A stretch of 64,000 bases of DNA from Mannheimia bovis (GTDB lineage Bacteria > Pseudomonadota > Gammaproteobacteria > Enterobacterales > Pasteurellaceae). The translations under genes were made by a program, and so were the position numbers. The DNA lies in NCBI RefSeq assembly GCF_014541205.1, contig NZ_CP061280.1, positions 558,001-622,000 on the forward strand, read 5' to 3'. Shown in pieces: positions 31,196-42,890 of the stretch; the stretch's first letter is position 1, and each line of letters begins with the position of its first letter. The notes under the pieces were generated by a model. That model had not been told where the DNA came from, ran no database searches, and saw only the letters and a list, made by a program, of their open reading frames with translations.

Positions 31196-31486
31196 ATGTC
31201 AGTAAAAACCGAAGTTTTATTTAGTAACCATTGGAATGTGCGAGTGAGCGATCCGGGCTTTGAGGGTTCCATTAGCCATTATTTTGAAACCGTTTATATT
31301 ACGCTTGAGGCTCATATTAACGAGGAAAGTGTGCAATATGAATTTACTCGCAAGGTGGAAGATGATGTGAAAATTCATCGTAGTTTTACCGATATTGATG
31401 AATTATTTGAGTTTTTAGGCGAGTATTTAAGCCCTGTTGCACTTGGTAATGTCGGCGTGCGTATCGGTCGATTAGGTTTGGCTTAA
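31196..31486 (+). CDS. Small protein of unknown function
   Basis: A 96-residue cytoplasmic protein with no membrane segment. AAGGAAAACACA before ATG supports translation. The sequence is acidic with alternating beta-strand patterns (YFETVYITLEAHIN, YEFTRKVEDDVKIHR) and a hydrophobic C-terminal half (YLSPVALGNVGVRIGRLGLA). A palindrome follows the stop. No family recognised. Confidence 0.65.
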   Translation: MSVKTEVLFSNHWNVRVSDPGFEGSISHYFETVYITLEAHINEESVQYEFTRKVEDDVKIHRSFTDIDELFEFLGEYLSPVALGNVGVRIGRLGLA

Positions 31487-31505
31487 TTACTGATAAATAC
31501 ACTGA

Positions 31506-31526
31506 ATGGGCAGATTATCTGCCCAT
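31506..31526 (+). terminator. Palindrome before xerC
   Basis: ATGGGCAGAT (31506-31515) pairs with ATCTGCCCAT (31517-31526), followed by TT. Probably ends the preceding 96-residue gene; the T tail is short. Confidence 0.55.
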
Positions 31527-31568
31527 TTGCAAAATTTCGTTAAAATCCTACCGCTTGTAAACCAGCCT

Positions 31569-32480
31569 ATGCAAACCAATAACCCCCTTTTCCAACAAAC
31601 TCAGCCTTATTGGGATTTTCTGCAAATTGAAAAGCAGGTCAGCCCACATACGTTGAGCAATTATCAACGTCAGTTAGCAGCGGTGAGTGAGTTGTTTTCG
31701 CAGGCAGGTATTGAGCGTTGGGAAGAGGTGGACAGTAGCTCGGTGCGTTGGATGCTGAGCCAAAGCCATAAACAGGGGCTGAGTGCGAAAAGTATCGGTT
31801 TGCGGTTGGTAGCATTGCGGCAGTGGTTTGTCTATTTAATTAACGTGGGGCGAATGAGTGCGAACCCGACTTTGGGCGTGAAATCGCCGAAAGTGGGTAA
31901 GCATTTACCGAAAAATATTGATGCCGAGCAGGTCGGGCAGCTACTTGCAATTGAAAGCGATGAGCCAAGTGATTTGCGTGATCTTGCAATGATGGAGCTG
32001 ATGTACAGTTCCGGCTTACGATTATCTGAGCTACAGGGGCTGGATTTGGGCGATATGGATTTATCGGCGAAAGAGGTTCGGGTACAGGGTAAAGGTAGCA
32101 AAGAGAGAATTGTGCCGATAGGTTCTGAGGCGTTAAATGCACTTAACCGTTGGCTTGCGGTTCGCTCACAATTTAAGCCACAAGATAATGCCGTATTTTT
32201 GAATAAGCGAGGGGGGCGTTTGTCGCACCGCTCTATTCAGTTAGCAATGCAGAAATGGGGCGAACGACAAGGCTTAGAAAGCCATTTGCATCCACATAAA
32301 TTACGCCATTCGTTTGCTACTCATATGTTAGAAGCGAGCGGCGATTTACGGGCAGTACAGGAATTATTAGGGCACAGTAGCCTTTCGACTACGCAGATTT
32401 ACACCCATTTGGATTTCCAACATCTTGCCAAAATTTATGATTCGGCACACCCAAGGGCGAGAAGAAAGAAAGAGGATTAA
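31569..32480 (+). CDS. xerC: Tyrosine recombinase XerC
   Basis: Site-specific recombinase that with XerD resolves chromosome dimers at dif. From ATG 31569 it has 303 residues (family about 300). N-terminal SAM-like core-binding domain (about 8-95). The catalytic domain has Arg in [10 protein letters not shown], Lys in [35 protein letters not shown] and nucleophile Tyr in the last. The frame is open from 31506, but that start lies inside a terminator palindrome and adds residues foreign to the family. Its stop overlaps that of the convergent ybaN (TTAA). Confidence 0.93.
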   Translation: MQTNNPLFQQTQPYWDFLQIEKQVSPHTLSNYQRQLAAVSELFSQAGIERWEEVDSSSVRWMLSQSHKQGLSAKSIGLRLVALRQWFVYLINVGRMSANPTLGVKSPKVGKHLPKNIDAEQVGQLLAIESDEPSDLRDLAMMELMYSSGLRLSELQGLDLGDMDLSAKEVRVQGKGSKERIVPIGSEALNALNRWLAVRSQFKPQDNAVFLNKRGGRLSHRSIQLAMQKWGERQGLESHLHPHKLRHSFATHMLEASGDLRAVQELLGHSSLSTTQIYTHLDFQHLAKIYDSAHPRARRKKED

Positions 32481-32848
32481 GCCTTTTTCGGCTCAAGGGT
32501 TTTTATTTTACAGAAGAAATACCAATATTGAATAACAACTAATACCGCAACAGCAATTTTTCCACCAATATGTGGTAAGGTTAAAAAGGCAAATAGCGTA
32601 AACGGAAAGGAAATTGCTAAAATCGTAATTTTTTGTTTCATCGTCATTGCCCGCTTCTCATCATATTCCTGCAAATATTTTTTATACAGCTTGGTTTGAA
32701 TAAACCACAAGTGTATTTTTTCCGAGCCTTTGGTAAAACAGAATAAGGCTAATAGTAAAAAGGGAGTAGTAGGCAACCCTGGTAAAACTGCACCAATAGC
32801 CCCAAGCCCGATGCAGATAAAACCGCAGATAATATACAGTAATTTCAT
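32477..32848 (-). CDS. ybaN: YbaN family inner-membrane protein (DUF454)
   Basis: A 123-residue inner-membrane protein with three hydrophobic segments and the family signature [25 protein letters not shown] followed by a KGSEK stretch. Function unknown. Convergent with xerC with stop codons sharing TTAA. No terminator is seen between them. Confidence 0.85.
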   Translation of the reverse strand: MKLLYIICGFICIGLGAIGAVLPGLPTTPFLLLALFCFTKGSEKIHLWFIQTKLYKKYLQEYDEKRAMTMKQKITILAISFPFTLFAFLTLPHIGGKIAVAVLVVIQYWYFFCKIKTLEPKKA

Positions 32849-32973
32849 TGTAATTTATGGTAATTTGGTTTTTGAGAATAAATCGCAATTATACTAAAGG
32901 AAGCCAAAAATGATTTCAAACTATTTCTATGATAGCAAGCGGTTTCTTTTTTCAGATTTTTTGTAAAAAGAAA

Positions 32974-33003
32974 TAAAAAAACCTGTTGAATAATCAACAG
33001 GTT
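32974..33003 (-). terminator. Terminator of the tRNA-Ser pair
   Basis: AACCTGTTGA (32980-32989) pairs with TCAACAGGTT (32994-33003), four-base loop, and on the minus strand seven T follow. Directly downstream of the tRNA-Ser genes. Confidence 0.85.
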
Positions 33004-33008
33004 AAATA

Positions 33009-33098
33009 TGGCGGAGGAAGTGAGATTCGAACTCACGGAGGGCGTTAACCCTCGCCGGTTTTCAAGACCGGTGCATTCAACCGCTCTGCCATTCCTCC
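33009..33098 (-). tRNA. tRNA-Ser (anticodon UGA), copy 1
   Basis: 90 nucleotides including the encoded CCA. Acceptor stem GGAGGAA/TTCCTCC with G discriminator, long variable arm typical of class II tRNA (GCGAGGGTTAACGCCCTC), anticodon loop CTTGAAA giving UGA, T loop TTCGAAT. Identical to the copy at 33178. Confidence 0.97.
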
Positions 33099-33177
33099 GG
33101 GTTGAAAGTCTGATGTTAAATTTTTGTTCTCTTAAAAGAGAAAATCTGCTGATAAATATCAGCAGACTTAAATTTGA

Positions 33178-33267
33178 TGGCGGAGGAAGTGAGATTCGAA
33201 CTCACGGAGGGCGTTAACCCTCGCCGGTTTTCAAGACCGGTGCATTCAACCGCTCTGCCATTCCTCC
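33178..33267 (-). tRNA. tRNA-Ser (anticodon UGA), copy 2
   Basis: Base-for-base copy of the tRNA at 33009-33098, 79 bases upstream in the direction of transcription, so the two are likely co-transcribed. The spacer holds a hairpin (TCTGCTGAT with ATCAGCAGA on the plus strand about 33145-33167) that could be a processing or weak termination signal. Confidence 0.97.
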
Positions 33268-33359
33268 GTTGAAAACGCTTGCAATAATAGAGATTATTGC
33301 AATCATCGTCAAGCAATAAATATTAAATTCTGCTTGTTCGTTCTTTTTTTCAGCATAAA

Positions 33360-34451
33360 TTATTTTTTTATCAACCAAACACCACTTTCGATATGGTGGG
33401 TGTAAGGGAACTGATCGAACAATGCCGCTTTTTCAATACGGTGGGTTTGGCATAATTGCTGTAAATTATCCGCTAACGTATTTGGATTACACGAAATATA
33501 GAGAATGCGATCGTAAGCCTGCACCATATTAAGCGTATCTTGATCCAGTCCGGCTCTTGGTGGATCGACAAAAATCGTATTGCAATCGTAGCTTTTTAAA
33601 TCAATCCCTTTTAAGCGATAAAATTCCCGCACGCCATTCATCGCTTGGGTAAATTCTTCTGCCGACATTCGGATAATTTGCAGATTATCAATGCCGTTTT
33701 GCTCAATATTATATTGTGCAGATTGCACCGATGATTTTGAAATTTCAGTCGCTAAAACCTTGCGGAAATTTTCCGCTAATGCAATAGAGAAGTTGCCGTT
33801 ACCGCAGTAAAGCTCAAGTAAATCGCCCTCACTATTTTGGGTACAACGTCTCGCCCATTCTAGCATTTTGATATTCATTTCTGCATTCGGCTGAGTGAAA
33901 CTGTTTTCCACTTGGCGATAAATGTAGTTCTTGCCATCAATCGGCAATATTTCTTCTACATAATCAAAATCTAAGGCAATTTTTTGTTTGTTCGCTCGCC
34001 CAATGATTTGCACCTTAAAACCTTGTTGCTCCAAACGACTTTTTAAGGCTTTGGCTTGTGCAATCCATTCATCATTGAGTGTTTTGTGATAAAGCATTGA
34101 TACAGCGATTTCACCGCTTAGTGTACTTAAATAATCCACTTGGAACAGTTTGCGAGTGAGGGTTTCATTGCCTTTGATTTCAGCCAGTAACGCCTGCATC
34201 ATTTGGTTGATGAGCTTGCTTGCAATCGGAAAGCTATCTACACGATAACGTTCTTTTGTTTCCGGGTTGAACATAATATGGTAAAGAGAACCTTCTTCGT
34301 GCCAAACCCGAAATTCCGCACGCATACGGAAATGGCTGGGCTTGGAGGCAAACACTTCTAATTCAGGAGCATTAAAAGGCTTGAGTAAAGCGGTCAAATT
34401 TTCGGTTTTTTTTGCAAGAAGATCGGAATATTGTTCAATCGGAAGTGTCAT
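33360..34451 (-). CDS. trmA: tRNA (uracil(54)-C(5))-methyltransferase
   Basis: Forms ribothymidine at position 54 of tRNA. 363 residues (E. coli 366). Seen: N-terminal [12 protein letters not shown] and the SAM-binding [16 protein letters not shown]. In the C-terminal half are [10 protein letters not shown] and ISCNPNTL with the catalytic Cys, and a general-base Glu at HHIESGVWL. No TRAM or FeS motif, which separates TrmA from RlmD. Single-gene unit. Confidence 0.95.
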   Translation of the reverse strand: MTLPIEQYSDLLAKKTENLTALLKPFNAPELEVFASKPSHFRMRAEFRVWHEEGSLYHIMFNPETKERYRVDSFPIASKLINQMMQALLAEIKGNETLTRKLFQVDYLSTLSGEIAVSMLYHKTLNDEWIAQAKALKSRLEQQGFKVQIIGRANKQKIALDFDYVEEILPIDGKNYIYRQVENSFTQPNAEMNIKMLEWARRCTQNSEGDLLELYCGNGNFSIALAENFRKVLATEISKSSVQSAQYNIEQNGIDNLQIIRMSAEEFTQAMNGVREFYRLKGIDLKSYDCNTIFVDPPRAGLDQDTLNMVQAYDRILYISCNPNTLADNLQQLCQTHRIEKAALFDQFPYTHHIESGVWLIKK

Positions 34452-34472
34452 TTTTTACCACAAACAGAAAAT

Positions 34473-34504
34473 GAAAAAACAAACCACGAATTGCTTCGTG
34501 GTTT
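34473..34504 (-). terminator. Terminator of maoP
   Basis: AAACCACGAA (34481-34490) pairs with TTCGTGGTTT (34495-34504) around TTGC. On the minus strand a T-rich run follows. Confidence 0.8.
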
Positions 34505-34522
34505 TATAGCATAAATTTAAGA

Positions 34523-34855
34523 TTATTCAGCCGCACTGAAATCATCGCCAGCATCGCTGCCTGCATTACCTGAAAGCGTATAAATACGTTTAGTTTTGCT
34601 GGTCAGTGTACGGTATTTTAACCACGCTTTTTCGATATCGCTTTGTGCAATTTCTTCACCTTTCATTACAGCAACAAAGCGTTTTTCTTCTGCGGTTTTA
34701 GGTTTACGTTCGCCTGTTTCTAAAGCCAAGCACGCTTGACCGAACTGCTCTAAAGTTTGTGATTCACGAATAGTGTAATCACCGTGACGAGAAAAGCCAC
34801 GAGGGTAATTTTTATCATCGAAAAAACGGCGTGTAACGCTAAAACTATCTGCCAT
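34523..34855 (-). CDS. maoP: MaoP (YifE, DUF413), Ori macrodomain protein
   Basis: In E. coli, MaoP with the site maoS organises the Ori macrodomain. 110 residues from ATG 34855, which has GAGG at the right distance; the in-frame ATG at 34867 overlaps that GAGG and is rejected. The sequence keeps the family signature RFFDDKNYPRGFSRHGDYTI and RIYTLSGN. The tail is acidic. Interesting alongside matP at 55.2 kb, which organises the Ter macrodomain. Confidence 0.88.
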   Translation of the reverse strand: MADSFSVTRRFFDDKNYPRGFSRHGDYTIRESQTLEQFGQACLALETGERKPKTAEEKRFVAVMKGEEIAQSDIEKAWLKYRTLTSKTKRIYTLSGNAGSDAGDDFSAAE

Positions 34856-34989
34856 AATATGCCTCATTGTTTGAAATTAGGGAAAAGAAAATCGGCATAC
34901 ATTAAACAAAAATGGCGAATAAATCAATGATTTAATGCAAAAAGCGGTCAAATTTCCCTGATTTTTTGCAAATTCAGGCGATTTGCGAT

Positions 34990-35238
34990 TTAGCGTTCGA
35001 TTTTTGAACGCATTAGCTCAATCAGATCTGAAATCGCTTGGTTAGGGGCTTTTTCTTGCAACATTACCCAGCGGAAGAGTTCAGGATCGGTATAGCTTAG
35101 CATTTGAACAAATGCCTGTTGTTGGATTTCGCTGAGATCGTCAAAATGATTTTTATAAAACGGCATAATCATTTTATCGAGCTCACGCATACCACGACGG
35201 CATTCCCATTCAAGTTTAAAGCGGTTAATTTCTGTCAT
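34990..35238 (-). CDS. sdhE: FAD assembly factor SdhE
   Basis: Small helical protein that helps attach FAD covalently to SdhA/FrdA. 82 residues with the hallmark WECRRGMRELD (RGxxE) and DPELFRWV. The ATG overlaps the ispH stop by one base (TAATG), so translation is coupled to ispH. In this anaerobe-capable family the likely client is fumarate reductase. Confidence 0.88.
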   Translation of the reverse strand: MTEINRFKLEWECRRGMRELDKMIMPFYKNHFDDLSEIQQQAFVQMLSYTDPELFRWVMLQEKAPNQAISDLIELMRSKIER

Positions 35239-36182
35239 TATTTTACCTCGTGAATGCGGAGTTCTTTCGGCACTTCAAAGACAACATCTTCTTCATTGCC
35301 AGCAAGGGTTTCTACTTCTGTTACACCTAATGTTTTTAAGTGTGAGATAACAGATTGCACTAATACTTCAGGAGCAGAAGCACCGGCAGTAATGCCGATA
35401 GTTTCAACTCCTTCAAGCCATTTCGGATCAATATCTTGCGGACCGTCAATCAGTTTTGACATCACGCCCATTCGAGAAGCGAGTTCTGCTAAACGGTTTG
35501 AGTTAGATGAATTCTTCGAGCCAACTACAAGCACTAGCTGCGATTGCTCCGCTAATTCACGCACTGCGTGTTGGCGGTTGGTAGTAGCGTAACAAATATC
35601 GTTTTTGCGAGGACCTTGAATCGCAGGGTATTTCTCTTTTAACGCATCAATCACACCAATTGTGTCATCAATAGAAAGCGTTGTTTGCGTCATAAAGGTA
35701 AGCTCATCGTTGTTGGATACCGGCAGCTCCGCAATATCTTCTACCGATTCCACCAAATAAATGCCACCTTCTTCATTGCTATATTGCCCCATTGTGCCGA
35801 TGACTTCCGGGTGTCCTTCGTGCCCGATGAGAATGGCTTTTGTGCCTTTTTTACTGGCTCGAGCAACCTGCATATGGACTTTGGTTACCAGCGGACAAGT
35901 TGCATCAAACACTTTTAAATTACGGCGTTTGGCTTCTTGGCGGACCGCTTGAGAAACCCCATGAGCAGAGAAGATGACGATGGCATCATCAGGCACTTCG
36001 TCCAACTCTTCAACGAAGATCGCCCCTTTTGCTTTTAAGCCATCCACCACAAATTTATTGTGAACCACTTCGTGGCGAACATAAATCGGTGCACCGTGAA
36101 TTTCCAATGCGAGTTCTACAATGGAAATGGCTCTATCTACACCGGCACAGAAACCACGAGGGTTTGCTAATAAAACTTTCAT
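35238..36182 (-). CDS. ispH: 4-hydroxy-3-methylbut-2-enyl diphosphate reductase
   Basis: Last enzyme of the MEP isoprenoid pathway, with a 4Fe-4S cluster. 314 residues; the three cluster cysteines are in [24 protein letters not shown] and [18 protein letters not shown] and SSNSNRL are also conserved. Located between lspA and sdhE; lspA-ispH is an order shared with E. coli. Confidence 0.96.
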   Translation of the reverse strand: MKVLLANPRGFCAGVDRAISIVELALEIHGAPIYVRHEVVHNKFVVDGLKAKGAIFVEELDEVPDDAIVIFSAHGVSQAVRQEAKRRNLKVFDATCPLVTKVHMQVARASKKGTKAILIGHEGHPEVIGTMGQYSNEEGGIYLVESVEDIAELPVSNNDELTFMTQTTLSIDDTIGVIDALKEKYPAIQGPRKNDICYATTNRQHAVRELAEQSQLVLVVGSKNSSNSNRLAELASRMGVMSKLIDGPQDIDPKWLEGVETIGITAGASAPEVLVQSVISHLKTLGVTEVETLAGNEEDVVFEVPKELRIHEVK

Positions 36183-36192
36183 CTAATCACTC

Positions 36193-36672
36193 TTACTTTG
36201 TCTTTTCTTTTTTCGTTATAAAGGCTTCTAAAATCAGTAAGCCTGCTCCCACACAGATGGCAATATCAGCCACATTAAAGACGGGATAATGGTAAATATC
36301 CCAATAAAAATGAAGAAAATCCACTACATAGCCGTTATAAGCACGGTCAATCGCATTACCAATTGCACCGCCGATAATTAAGGCATACGCAGAATTTTCT
36401 AATTTTTTGACCGCTTGATTTTTCCATAATGCCACAACTAAGGCGAGGGAAATCACAATTGCCAGCCCTAAGAAGAAATATTTTTGCCAGCCGGAATGAT
36501 CAGCGAGAAAACTAAAAGCTGCACCATAATTGCGTGCATAAGTTAAGTTAAAAATAGGCAAGATATTAATACTTTCGCCAAATTCAAAATGTTGTACAAC
36601 GATATATTTTGACCAAAGGTCGATGATGATAGTAACTAAGCTAATCCAAAGAAATTTAAGTCCGGTTTTCAT
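36193..36672 (-). CDS. lspA: Lipoprotein signal peptidase
   Basis: Aspartyl membrane peptidase that cleaves lipoprotein signal peptides after lipidation. 159 residues from ATG 36672, four membrane segments. Catalytic Asp in GNAIDRAYNGYVVDF and in FNVADIAICVG. The frame is open from 36711 but ATG 36672 (MKTGLKFLWISL) is the family start. An in-frame extension would run through the palindromic repeat upstream. Confidence 0.95.
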   Translation of the reverse strand: MKTGLKFLWISLVTIIIDLWSKYIVVQHFEFGESINILPIFNLTYARNYGAAFSFLADHSGWQKYFFLGLAIVISLALVVALWKNQAVKKLENSAYALIIGGAIGNAIDRAYNGYVVDFLHFYWDIYHYPVFNVADIAICVGAGLLILEAFITKKEKTK

Positions 36673-36687
36673 TCCATATTCCAAATG

Positions 36688-36739
36688 TAGGGGCGTACAT
36701 CGTACGCCCATTTAATTTTGGAGCGTATGTTATACGCCC
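36688..36739. repeat. Two GGGCGTA palindromes in tandem
   Basis: Unit 1: TAGGGGCGTAC with GTACGCCC (arms 36691-36698 and 36702-36709). Unit 2: GCGTAT (36723-36728) with ATACGC (36732-36737) flanked by GG and CC. They share the outer GGGGCG/CGCCC arms with the repeats at 27024 and 47938 but differ inside. They lie between glnB and lspA. Confidence 0.55.
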
Positions 36740-36774
36740 TGCAAGCGGTCTATTTTACAAAATTTTTTGCAAAA

Positions 36775-37723
<949 letters not shown>

Positions 37724-37727
<4 letters not shown>

Positions 37728-38641
37728 TTTTTCTCGCCTTTTTGCAATTGTAACTCTTGTTTATCTTGTTCACTTAAATTTGATAATGCCATATTAAAAC
37801 TACGCTCAACCGTAACTTTACGAGGATCTTCATCTGGCAAGAGCTTTAACATCATTCCCCACGTCATCGCTGCCATTTTGAAATCTTCTTTTTCAAACGA
37901 GTGGAAAGCAAGTAGGCTTAATGCATCAAAATTGGTGTGATCTTGACGGATAATTTCTTTTAACAACGCTTCGCCTTGTGTTTTATCTTCCTGTGCCTCA
38001 GAGAAAAGTAGAAGCTGAGCGTGGCTTAATTTGTAAGCTAAATTATCAGGTTTTAGCTGAGCGGCTTTGCTAAACGCATCGTGAGCTAATTGACCGTCAT
38101 CTAACGCCATACCGATTTGCCCGAGCATATACCATTTCTGATCATCGTTTGGATTTTTCTGCAAATCAACGCGTAATGCCATTGCAAATTGGTTCATCTC
38201 TTCGGTTGAAAGCGGATTTTTATCTTCTGATTTCAAGCGTTCGTAAAAATAGTCTAATTTTTGATGGGTAGTGTCTAGCATTGAGTTCGAAAGCCACGAA
38301 CCGACATTGCTATAAATCGCAAAACTAATGCCGCCTACAAACAAAATCAATGAAACAAACCACGCCTTGCCGAGCTTTAATTTTTCACCTTGTACGGGCT
38401 GAGCGGTTTCAGGAATGTCGTCTAATAAATTTTGTTGTAGCTCTAATTTTGTTTGCTCAGGATCGTCAATAACGCCTTCATTTGCTTCGTTTTCCACTTC
38501 TTTTAAGCGGTCAAAATAGAAGGCTTTATTTAAGCTATCACGTTTAGTGGCATCAATTTGCTTATTCTTTTTAAGCAAAGGATAAAACGCCACAATACAA
38601 ACTATTAAAGTAATAAAGAGAATTGCTATCCAAAAGCTCAT
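37724..38641 (-). CDS. ccmI: Cytochrome c biogenesis protein CcmI
   Basis: Apocytochrome c chaperone of the System I haem lyase. 305 residues: an N-terminal membrane helix (ILFITLIVCIVAFYPLL), a cytoplasmic loop with leucine-rich character, a second membrane helix (about 100-118), then periplasmic TPR repeats (about 150-290). Overlaps ccmH by four bases at the start and mog at the end. It has both the CcmI N-terminal and the NrfG-like C-terminal regions. Confidence 0.88.
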
Positions 38642-39132
38642 TTGTTGTCCTTATTTAAAATTTGGTTAAGACGCTCTTGCTCATCTTGGTTTAATTGTTG
38701 GGGCAGTCTTGCAAAATTTTGCGAAGAATTGACCGCTTGCGGCTTCGCTTTTTTGCGGCGTAATACAATACCAAGACCTAATGCAATTAAAATTAATGGC
38801 AGAGCCCAAAGCATAATAGTCGCAGGTGTCATTGGCGGATTGTAGGTAACAAAATTGCCGTAGCGTTCAATCATATAATCCACCACTTCATCTTTGCTTT
38901 TGCCTTCTTTGAGTAATTCTAAGGTTTTTGCCCGCATATCGGTCGAAATAGTGGCGTTCGAGTCCGCAATATTGTTGTTTTGACATTGTGGACAGCGTAG
39001 TTCTTGGATTAACGCACGGTAATCCGATTCTTGCTTTGGATTATCAAATTCGTGAAGCTCAACAGGGGCAGAAATAGCCACAGAGCTTGCAAAAATAAAG
39101 AATAAGCTAAACTTTTTCATTGTTTTCATCAC
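38638..39132 (-). CDS. ccmH: Cytochrome c biogenesis protein CcmH
   Basis: Thiol-disulfide component that reduces apocytochrome c before haem attachment. 164 residues: signal peptide (about 1-22), the redox motif LRCPQCQNNNIADS, a membrane helix (TIMLWALPLILIALGLGIVLRR written in part as IMLWALPLILIALG), and a charged tail. Four-base overlaps with ccmG and ccmI. Confidence 0.93.
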   Translation of the reverse strand: MMKTMKKFSLFFIFASSVAISAPVELHEFDNPKQESDYRALIQELRCPQCQNNNIADSNATISTDMRAKTLELLKEGKSKDEVVDYMIERYGNFVTYNPPMTPATIMLWALPLILIALGLGIVLRRKKAKPQAVNSSQNFARLPQQLNQDEQERLNQILNKDNK

Positions 39133-39671
39133 TCTTTTAATTTGTCATAAATCGGTTTCAGTACGTTATTCCACACTTGGTCGTTTACATCGCCAGCGTG
39201 GCGGTATTTGATTACGCCATTGCCATCAATAATAAAGGTTTCCGGTGCACCATAAACGCCTAAATCTAAGCCGAGTGAACCTTTAGGATCAAAAATAACC
39301 GCTTTATATGGGTTGCCGTAAGCGGCTAAGAATTTAATTGCTTTCGGGCGTTCGTCTTTATAATCAATGCCGACAATTTCCACGCCTTGCTTTGCTAAAA
39401 TAGTTAAATATTCGTGTTCAGCGTAACAAGTGGGACACCAAGTTGCCCACACATTTAATAGGCGAGGCTTGCCTGTTTTAACCACATCTTGATTAATTTG
39501 CTCTTTTTCATCTAGCAAAGATTCTAGACTGAAATTAGGAATGGTTTTACCGATGAGGGCAGATTCTAATTTTTTCGGATCATCGCCTTGCGAGTTGCGA
39601 GCAAGTTGAACCAAAAATGCCACAGATAATGCTAAAAAGAGAATTAAAGGAAGTAGAAATTTTTTGTTCAT
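39129..39671 (-). CDS. ccmG: Thiol:disulfide interchange protein CcmG/DsbE
   Basis: Membrane-anchored periplasmic thioredoxin of cytochrome c maturation. 180 residues: N-terminal anchor (LLPLILFLALSVAFL), then a thioredoxin domain with WATWCPTC and the family GVYGAPETFII. First gene of a tightly overlapping unit ccmG-ccmH-ccmI-mog-glnB. The remaining ccm genes are not in the window. Confidence 0.93.
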   Translation of the reverse strand: MNKKFLLPLILFLALSVAFLVQLARNSQGDDPKKLESALIGKTIPNFSLESLLDEKEQINQDVVKTGKPRLLNVWATWCPTCYAEHEYLTILAKQGVEIVGIDYKDERPKAIKFLAAYGNPYKAVIFDPKGSLGLDLGVYGAPETFIIDGNGVIKYRHAGDVNDQVWNNVLKPIYDKLKE

Positions 39672-39741
39672 TGTTTATGCCTAATATCAATCACTCTCAA
39701 AGTTGTTAGCTTACCAAAAAATAGCCGAATAAGCATTGATT

Positions 39742-39779
39742 TAAATAAAAAATCCGTTGAGTTGTATTCAACGGATTTT
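39742..39779 (-). terminator. Terminator of coaA
   Basis: AAAATCCGTTGA (39749-39760) pairs perfectly with TCAACGGATTTT (39768-39779). On the minus strand a T run follows the stem. Lies about 30 bases after the coaA stop. Confidence 0.85.
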
Positions 39780-39809
39780 AGGGTACTACAAGCGGTTGGA
39801 AAAGTTGAA

Positions 39810-40760
39810 TTATTTGCGTAGTTTTACTGTTTCAATGGCGTGGTCTCGCCCTTTTATTAAAATGAGGTTAGCACGTTCACGGCTTGGTAAAATATTTTGG
39901 CGTAAATTTAAACCATTAATCTCTTCCCAGATGGTTGAGGCAGTATCAATTGCTTCTTGCTCCGATAAGCGTGAATAATGGTGGAAGTAAGAGTTCGGAT
40001 CAGCAAAGGCACTGCGACGAAATTTTAAGAAACGGTTGATATACCATTTCTTTAGGAGTGCTTCTTCTGCATCGACATAAATTGAGAAATCGACAAAATC
40101 AGATACAAATACATTATGTGGACTAGAAGGGTAGTTCATTCCGCTTTGTAATACGTTTAGCCCTTCTAAAATTACAATATCGGGTTGATCCACTACATTA
40201 AACTGATCAGGAATAATGTCATAAGTTAAGTGGGAATAGATTGGGGCTTTCACATTACGCTCGCCTGATTTAATGTCAGACACAAAACGAATGAGACTGT
40301 GAATATCATAAGATTCCGGAAACCCTTTTTTCTTGAGTAAGTTCTTTTCAGTAAGCGTTGCAAGCGGATATAAAAAACCATCAGTAGTAATTAAATCGAC
40401 TTTTCTCTCTTTAGGATAATGTGAGAGTAGAGCTTGCAAAATACGGGCAGAGGTGCTTTTGCCAACCGAAACACTACCTGCAATACTAATAATATAAGGT
40501 ACTTTCGGTGTTTCAATGCCAAGAAAACGATGTAAAACGGTCTGACGTTTTAGATTTTCTTCTATATAGTATTGAATTAAACGAGCAAGCGGAAGGTAAA
40601 TAGTACGTACTTCTTCTAAAGAAAGATCTTCATTAAAGCCTAATAATGGTTTTAAATCTTGCTCGGTGAGCTTTAATGGCACGGATTTGCGTAAATCTGC
40701 CCATTGTTGGCGATCAAAAGTGAGAAAAGGAGTAATTTTTGTGTTTTTTTCAAGGCTCAT
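39810..40760 (-). CDS. coaA: Pantothenate kinase (type I)
   Basis: First and controlling step of coenzyme A synthesis. 316 residues from ATG 40760; a TTG at 40766 is possible but not needed. Walker A in [16 protein letters not shown] (P-loop GSVSVGKS), then TTDGFLYP, and the family stretches KKGFPESYD and ILEGLNVLQ. Length as in E. coli (316). Monocistronic. Confidence 0.94.
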   Translation of the reverse strand: MSLEKNTKITPFLTFDRQQWADLRKSVPLKLTEQDLKPLLGFNEDLSLEEVRTIYLPLARLIQYYIEENLKRQTVLHRFLGIETPKVPYIISIAGSVSVGKSTSARILQALLSHYPKERKVDLITTDGFLYPLATLTEKNLLKKKGFPESYDIHSLIRFVSDIKSGERNVKAPIYSHLTYDIIPDQFNVVDQPDIVILEGLNVLQSGMNYPSSPHNVFVSDFVDFSIYVDAEEALLKKWYINRFLKFRRSAFADPNSYFHHYSRLSEQEAIDTASTIWEEINGLNLRQNILPSRERANLILIKGRDHAIETVKLRK

Positions 40761-40950
40761 AGCCAAAATCTCAATTTTTTGATGATGAATAAATCAGTTT
40801 AATACTCAAATTAAGGGCGTAACTATACAATATATGAGCTGCTTTTGCCGTATATATTGACATAAAATCGCCTGTTTTTTACAAAAAATAGCCATTTTGT
40901 ATATTTAAAAGTCGAAAGATTGATTTTTTTAATATTTTTAAAAAAAATAC

Positions 40951-40978
40951 TTGCACGACGTTAAAATTTCCCTATAAT
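40951..40978 (+). promoter_or_regulatory. Strong promoter of the tRNA-tuf operon
   Basis: TTGCAC (40951-40956), 16-base spacer, TATAAT (40973-40978), preceded by a very A/T-rich tract (about 40922-40950) like an UP element, and followed by a G/C-containing discriminator (GCAC). This is the pattern of growth-rate-controlled stable RNA promoters. The first tRNA begins 29 bases after the -10. Confidence 0.85.
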
Positions 40979-41006
40979 GCACATCACTTGCTTACGACAT
41001 AGCAAC

Positions 41007-41082
<76 letters not shown>

Positions 41083-41119
41083 TTATCGCTAAAGAGTAAA
41101 TAAGTATTCAAAATATCGT

Positions 41120-41204
41120 GGAGGGGTTCCCGAGCGGCCAAAGGGGGCAGACTGTAAATCTGTTGGCTCAGCCTTCGAAGGTTCGAATCCTTCTCCCTCC
41201 ACCA
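41120..41204 (+). tRNA. tRNA-Tyr (anticodon GUA)
   Basis: 85 nucleotides with CCA, long variable arm (TGGCTCAGCCTTCGAAG region). Acceptor GGAGGGG, anticodon loop CTGTAAA giving GUA. Confidence 0.97.
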
Positions 41205-41246
41205 TTTCTGATTTTTGAATCGTGCAGGACAGACGAATTTAGAACA

Positions 41247-41321
<75 letters not shown>

Positions 41322-41324
41322 AGC

Positions 41325-41400
41325 GCTGATATAGCTCAGTTGGTAGAGCGCACCCTTGGTAAGGGTGAGGTCGGCGGTTCAAATCCGCCTATCAGCACCA
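41325..41400 (+). tRNA. tRNA-Thr (anticodon GGU)
   Basis: 76 nucleotides with CCA, three bases after tRNA-Gly. Anticodon stem CACCC/GGGTG with loop TTGGTAA giving GGU. Last tRNA before tuf. Confidence 0.97.
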
Positions 41401-41511
41401 CTTCTTCTAACTTCACTCTTTCCTATAAGTTTCAATTAGTATTAATTTCTACATTATGGTTAATGGGTTCTTTTGTTCCATTGTAACCGTTTTTGTTTAA
41501 GAGGCTTTTAG

Positions 41512-42699
<1,188 letters not shown>

Positions 42700-42742
42700 T
42701 TAAACGCAAGTTTATATTTGAGATAAGCGAACAAAGCGAAAG

Positions 42743-42773
42743 AGAGGTATATCGAAAGATATGCCTCTTTTTT
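42743..42773 (+). terminator. Terminator of tuf
   Basis: AGAGGTATATC (42743-42753) pairs with GATATGCCTCT (42758-42768) around a GAAA tetraloop with one G-T pair, then six T. Confidence 0.88.
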
Positions 42774-42822
42774 ATTGCTTCAAGGGAGAATAGGATAAAG
42801 CTTAATTTGCAAAATATAGATG

Positions 42823-42862
42823 AAAAAAGACCGCTTGTAGTAAGGGATATTTACAAGCGGTC
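42823..42862 (-). terminator. Terminator of pdxY from inverted uptake sequences
   Basis: GACCGCTTGTA (42829-42839) pairs with TACAAGCGGTC (42852-42862). On the minus strand the stem is followed by six T (42828-42823). Confidence 0.85.
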
Positions 42863-42890
42863 GATTTCTATTAATATTTTACAATTTTAA

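Noticed and set aside
33008..33316. ORFs of 66-69 codons on both strands
   Set aside because: They run through the two tRNA-Ser genes and repeat the same residues because the tRNAs are identical.
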